From positions 1 to 64,000 of the forward strand of contig JASHOE010000041.1 in the NCBI GenBank assembly GCA_030041275.1: a DNA stretch of 64,000 bases, read 5' to 3'. This document shows, piece by piece, positions 61,926 to 64,000 of this stretch. The translations under genes were made by a program, and so were the position numbers. A model generated the notes under the pieces. It was not told where the DNA came from, ran no database searches, and saw nothing but the letters and a program-made list of their open reading frames with translations. Numbering within the stretch: the stretch's first letter is position 1; every line of letters begins with the position of its first letter. The DNA is from Streptosporangiaceae bacterium (GTDB taxonomy: Bacteria > Actinomycetota > Actinomycetes > Streptosporangiales > Streptosporangiaceae).

Positions 61926-63458
61926 ATGAGCAAAGTCAGGGCAACGGCCGCGCTCGCCGCGGCTGCGGCCATCGCGACGGGCGTGGCGGCCTGCGGCGGC
62001 GGGACCACGGCCACCGGCGGGAAGCAGCCAGCCAGCGCCGGGACGCTGACGCTCGGCGCGGCCTTCACGACGGGGACGTTCAACCCGTGGCTCGCGCCCG
62101 ATGGAGACAACGAATACATCCAGCTTGAGGGCGCTGTCTACGACTCGCTCACCCACATCGGGCCGGCCGGGCAGATAGAACCGGGGCTGGCGGTCAAGTG
62201 GCAGTTCACCAGCCCGACCACGCTGATGCTCACGCTGCGCCCGGGCGTGACGTTCACCGATGGCACGCCGGTCAACGCCGCGGCCGTCAAGGCCAACTTC
62301 GACTACGTGAAGAAGGCATCGCCCGGCGCCCAGCAGAACTCCTTCATCGCCGCGCTCACCACGACCGTGGTGGATGCCAGCACACTGAAGCTCACCTCCC
62401 CGCTGCCAGAACCCGACCTTCTTACGGACTTCGCGACCGGCGGCGGCTTCATCGTCAACCCCAAGGCGCTACGGCACCCTTCGACGCTGACCAGCAAGCC
62501 CGCAGGCAGCGGCCCGTACGTGCTGACGTCCTCCATTCCCGGCCAGCAGTGGACGTTCACGCGCCGGGCTCACTACTGGGGCGCCGCGGCGTACCCCTAC
62601 CAGACCCTGGTGCTCAAGAACTACTCCTCAGCGCAGGCCCAGGACGACGCTCTGCGCTCCGGCCAGCTTCAGGGCGCTCCCGAGACGGCCACGCTCGTCA
62701 AGTCCGACCAGGCAGCCGGCCTGAACGTAGAGGCAGCGAAGCCGGACGCCTTCGACGGGATCTGGCTGGCTGACGCTGCCGGGAAGGTCGTTCCGGCGCT
62801 CGGCAACGTGAAGGTCCGCCAGGCGCTCAACTACGCGCTCGACCGGACCGCGATCGTCAAGGCGCTCGCAGGCCCGCTCGGGATCCCCGGCTCGCTCGTG
62901 ATACCGCCCGGCATTACCGGCTATTCGGCGCCCGCCAACTCGCTCTACAACTACGACCCGGCCAAGGCCAGGCAGTTGCTGGCGCAGGCCGGCTACCCGC
63001 ACGGCTTCACCCTTCCCGTGCTCAGCGCCCCGACCGCGGACACCCTCGTGCAGGCCATCGCCGGCGACCTCAGCGCTATCGGCGTGAACGTGCAGATCGA
63101 GGACCACACGGCCGACTTCCTCAGCCAGGCCTACTCCGGCAAGTGGGCCGCGATCGTGTTTTCGTGGACGCCGATCCCGCCAGCGCAGAACATGCTCGAG
63201 CTGCTCTCGCCGACCGGCCTCGGTAACTTCGACCACTCAACAAACCCGCAGATCGACGGCCTTCTCGCGCAAACTCAGCGGACCCAGGGCAACGCGCAGG
63301 CCACCGCGCTGACACAGCTGGTCCAGGTGGTGAACGAGCAAGGCTGGTTCCTCCTGCCAGGCTACGTCGGCGACCTGTACGTGACCGGCAAGCACGTGAC
63401 GTGCGCAATCGGGCAGCGAGCAGTGTGCCCGCTGTACACCTTCCGGCCGACCGCATAG
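61926..63458 (+). CDS. ABC transporter substrate-binding lipoprotein, peptide/nickel (SBP_bac_5) type
   Basis: 510 residues with a lipoprotein signal (lipobox GVAAC, Cys near 22) and the family features LAPDGDNEYIQLEGAVYDSL, PGLAVKWQFTSPTTLMLTLR, GVTFTDGTPVNAAAVKANFDY, GSGPYVL and KVRQALNYALDRTAIV. It delivers oligopeptides, glycosides or similar solutes to the DppB/C permease, whose first gene begins 2 nt after the stop. It is divergent from a TetR regulator. Confidence 0.92.
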   Translation: MSKVRATAALAAAAAIATGVAACGGGTTATGGKQPASAGTLTLGAAFTTGTFNPWLAPDGDNEYIQLEGAVYDSLTHIGPAGQIEPGLAVKWQFTSPTTLMLTLRPGVTFTDGTPVNAAAVKANFDYVKKASPGAQQNSFIAALTTTVVDASTLKLTSPLPEPDLLTDFATGGGFIVNPKALRHPSTLTSKPAGSGPYVLTSSIPGQQWTFTRRAHYWGAAAYPYQTLVLKNYSSAQAQDDALRSGQLQGAPETATLVKSDQAAGLNVEAAKPDAFDGIWLADAAGKVVPALGNVKVRQALNYALDRTAIVKALAGPLGIPGSLVIPPGITGYSAPANSLYNYDPAKARQLLAQAGYPHGFTLPVLSAPTADTLVQAIAGDLSAIGVNVQIEDHTADFLSQAYSGKWAAIVFSWTPIPPAQNMLELLSPTGLGNFDHSTNPQIDGLLAQTQRTQGNAQATALTQLVQVVNEQGWFLLPGYVGDLYVTGKHVTCAIGQRAVCPLYTFRPTA

Positions 63459-63460
63459 CG

Positions 63461-64000
63461 GTGCCGCCGATCCTCAGGATGGCCGCCGGTCGCCTGGCGC
63501 TCGCGATACCGATGCTGTTCGTGGTGGCGACGGCCACCTTTTTCCTGCAGCAGCTGGTGCCAGGCGACCCCGGCAGCTTCATCCTCGGCAAGGACGCCAC
63601 GCCGACCGAGATCCGGCAGTTCGACAAGTCGCTCGGCCTGAACCGGCCGCTGCTCGTGCGGTACGCCACGTGGCTGGGCCGCGCTGTCCGAGGCGACTTC
63701 GGGGTGTCCTGGACAAGTCATGCGCCTGTCACCCAGACAGTGCTGGCAGCGGCTCCGATCACGCTGTCCCTGGCCGTGCTTGTCATGATCCTCATCGTGC
63801 CGGCGGCGATGGCGCTCGGAACCGCCGCCGCGCTGAGCCGGGGCACCATCGACCGGGTTCTGCAGGCAATCGCCGGGCTCGCAATCGCACTGCCGAACTT
63901 CTGGCTTGGCGTCAGCCTGGTGCTGCTCCTGGCCGTCGACCTCCACGTGTTCCCGGCCACCGGCTACACCGGCCTGTCGGATCCCGGCCAGTGGCTCCGG
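63461..64000 (+). CDS. ABC transporter permease, DppB/OppB type (3' partial)
   Basis: 180 residues are visible and the frame runs off the window. The opening TM helix (LALAIPMLFVVATATFFLQQ) is followed by LVPGDPGSF and SLGLNRPLLVRYATWLG, then DFGVSW and a TM helix pair with LPNFWLGVSLVLLLAV, all typical of DppB. It forms half of the membrane channel for the lipoprotein encoded upstream. GTG start 2 nt past the upstream stop; an ATG 18 nt later preceded by AGG is possible. DppC and ATPase genes are expected beyond the edge. Confidence 0.88.
   Translation, partial: MPPILRMAAGRLALAIPMLFVVATATFFLQQLVPGDPGSFILGKDATPTEIRQFDKSLGLNRPLLVRYATWLGRAVRGDFGVSWTSHAPVTQTVLAAAPITLSLAVLVMILIVPAAMALGTAAALSRGTIDRVLQAIAGLAIALPNFWLGVSLVLLLAVDLHVFPATGYTGLSDPGQWLR

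Noticed and set aside
1..64000. CRISPR arrays, tRNA and rRNA genes
   Set aside because: No regularly spaced repeats, tRNA-like T-loop/acceptor pattern or rRNA-like sequence was seen on reading both strands; a covariance-model scan would settle this.

Overview
The window is high-GC DNA with GTG/ATG starts, strong GGAGG-type ribosome binding sites, many 4-nt ATGA/GTGA gene overlaps and many TetR, MarR, IclR, PadR and ArsR regulators. This suggests a soil actinomycete (Streptosporangiales- or Pseudonocardiales-like); the sequence alone does not justify a genus. No rRNA, tRNA or CRISPR array was seen.

Layout. Bases 1-9000 are accessory: a DUF6262 recombination-accessory gene cut by the window edge, the tail of an IS256 transposase, a drug-efflux pump fused in frame to a TetR regulator and divergent from an alpha/beta hydrolase across a perfect 15-bp inverted repeat, a frameshifted tyrosine recombinase, a sulfotransferase, and two broken genes (a TIKI/erythromycin-esterase-like fragment and an unknown gene with a HEPN-like motif). 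Bases 9000-20240 hold small regulator plus oxidoreductase modules (MDR/SDR with TetR, SDR with MarR, an epimerase, a TetR next to an unknown 370-aa protein), followed by a cluster of decayed genes (GNAT, ABC ATPase, quinone oxidoreductase, SnoaL-like). Bases 20310-24141 are a compact padR-ABC ATPase-FtsX permease operon.

Bases 24277-44252 are the most interesting part and look like a quaternary-amine catabolic island. A non-pyrrolysine MttB-family methyltransferase is divergent from an operon iclR / corrinoid protein / pterin methyltransferase / RamA-like ASKHA ferredoxin activase / DUF1638. Converging on it is an operon metallophosphoesterase / APC permease / dimethylglycine-dehydrogenase-like flavoprotein with GcvT domains / etfB / etfA. 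Upstream lie a nucleotidyltransferase-like protein, a choline-dehydrogenase-type GMC oxidoreductase with a small coupled partner, a 2-TM peptide, a LIV-type binding lipoprotein and an aldehyde-dehydrogenase homologue that lacks its catalytic Cys and Asn. Inferred route: choline to glycine betaine (GMC enzyme), corrinoid-dependent transfer of one methyl group to tetrahydrofolate giving dimethylglycine, then flavoprotein/ETF demethylation to sarcosine with capture of C1 on tetrahydrofolate. The substrate is inferred, not shown.

Bases 44360-64000 carry a Tat-exported phospholipase-C-like phosphoesterase followed by a strong hairpin, a secreted NHL-repeat protein, a TetR, an FKBP isomerase, a 1034-aa sacsin-type ATPase-domain protein, a YihY/BrkB membrane protein, a secreted COG4315-type protein, an alpha/beta hydrolase coupled to a flavin monooxygenase, a DHA2 efflux pump, an ArsR-SRPBCC pair, an S66 LD-carboxypeptidase, a TetR, and the start of an oligopeptide-type ABC importer cut by the window edge.

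Many broken genes are explained by single-base indels in short G/C runs. They could be young pseudogenes or uncorrected sequencing errors; this affects how the pseudogene calls should be read.
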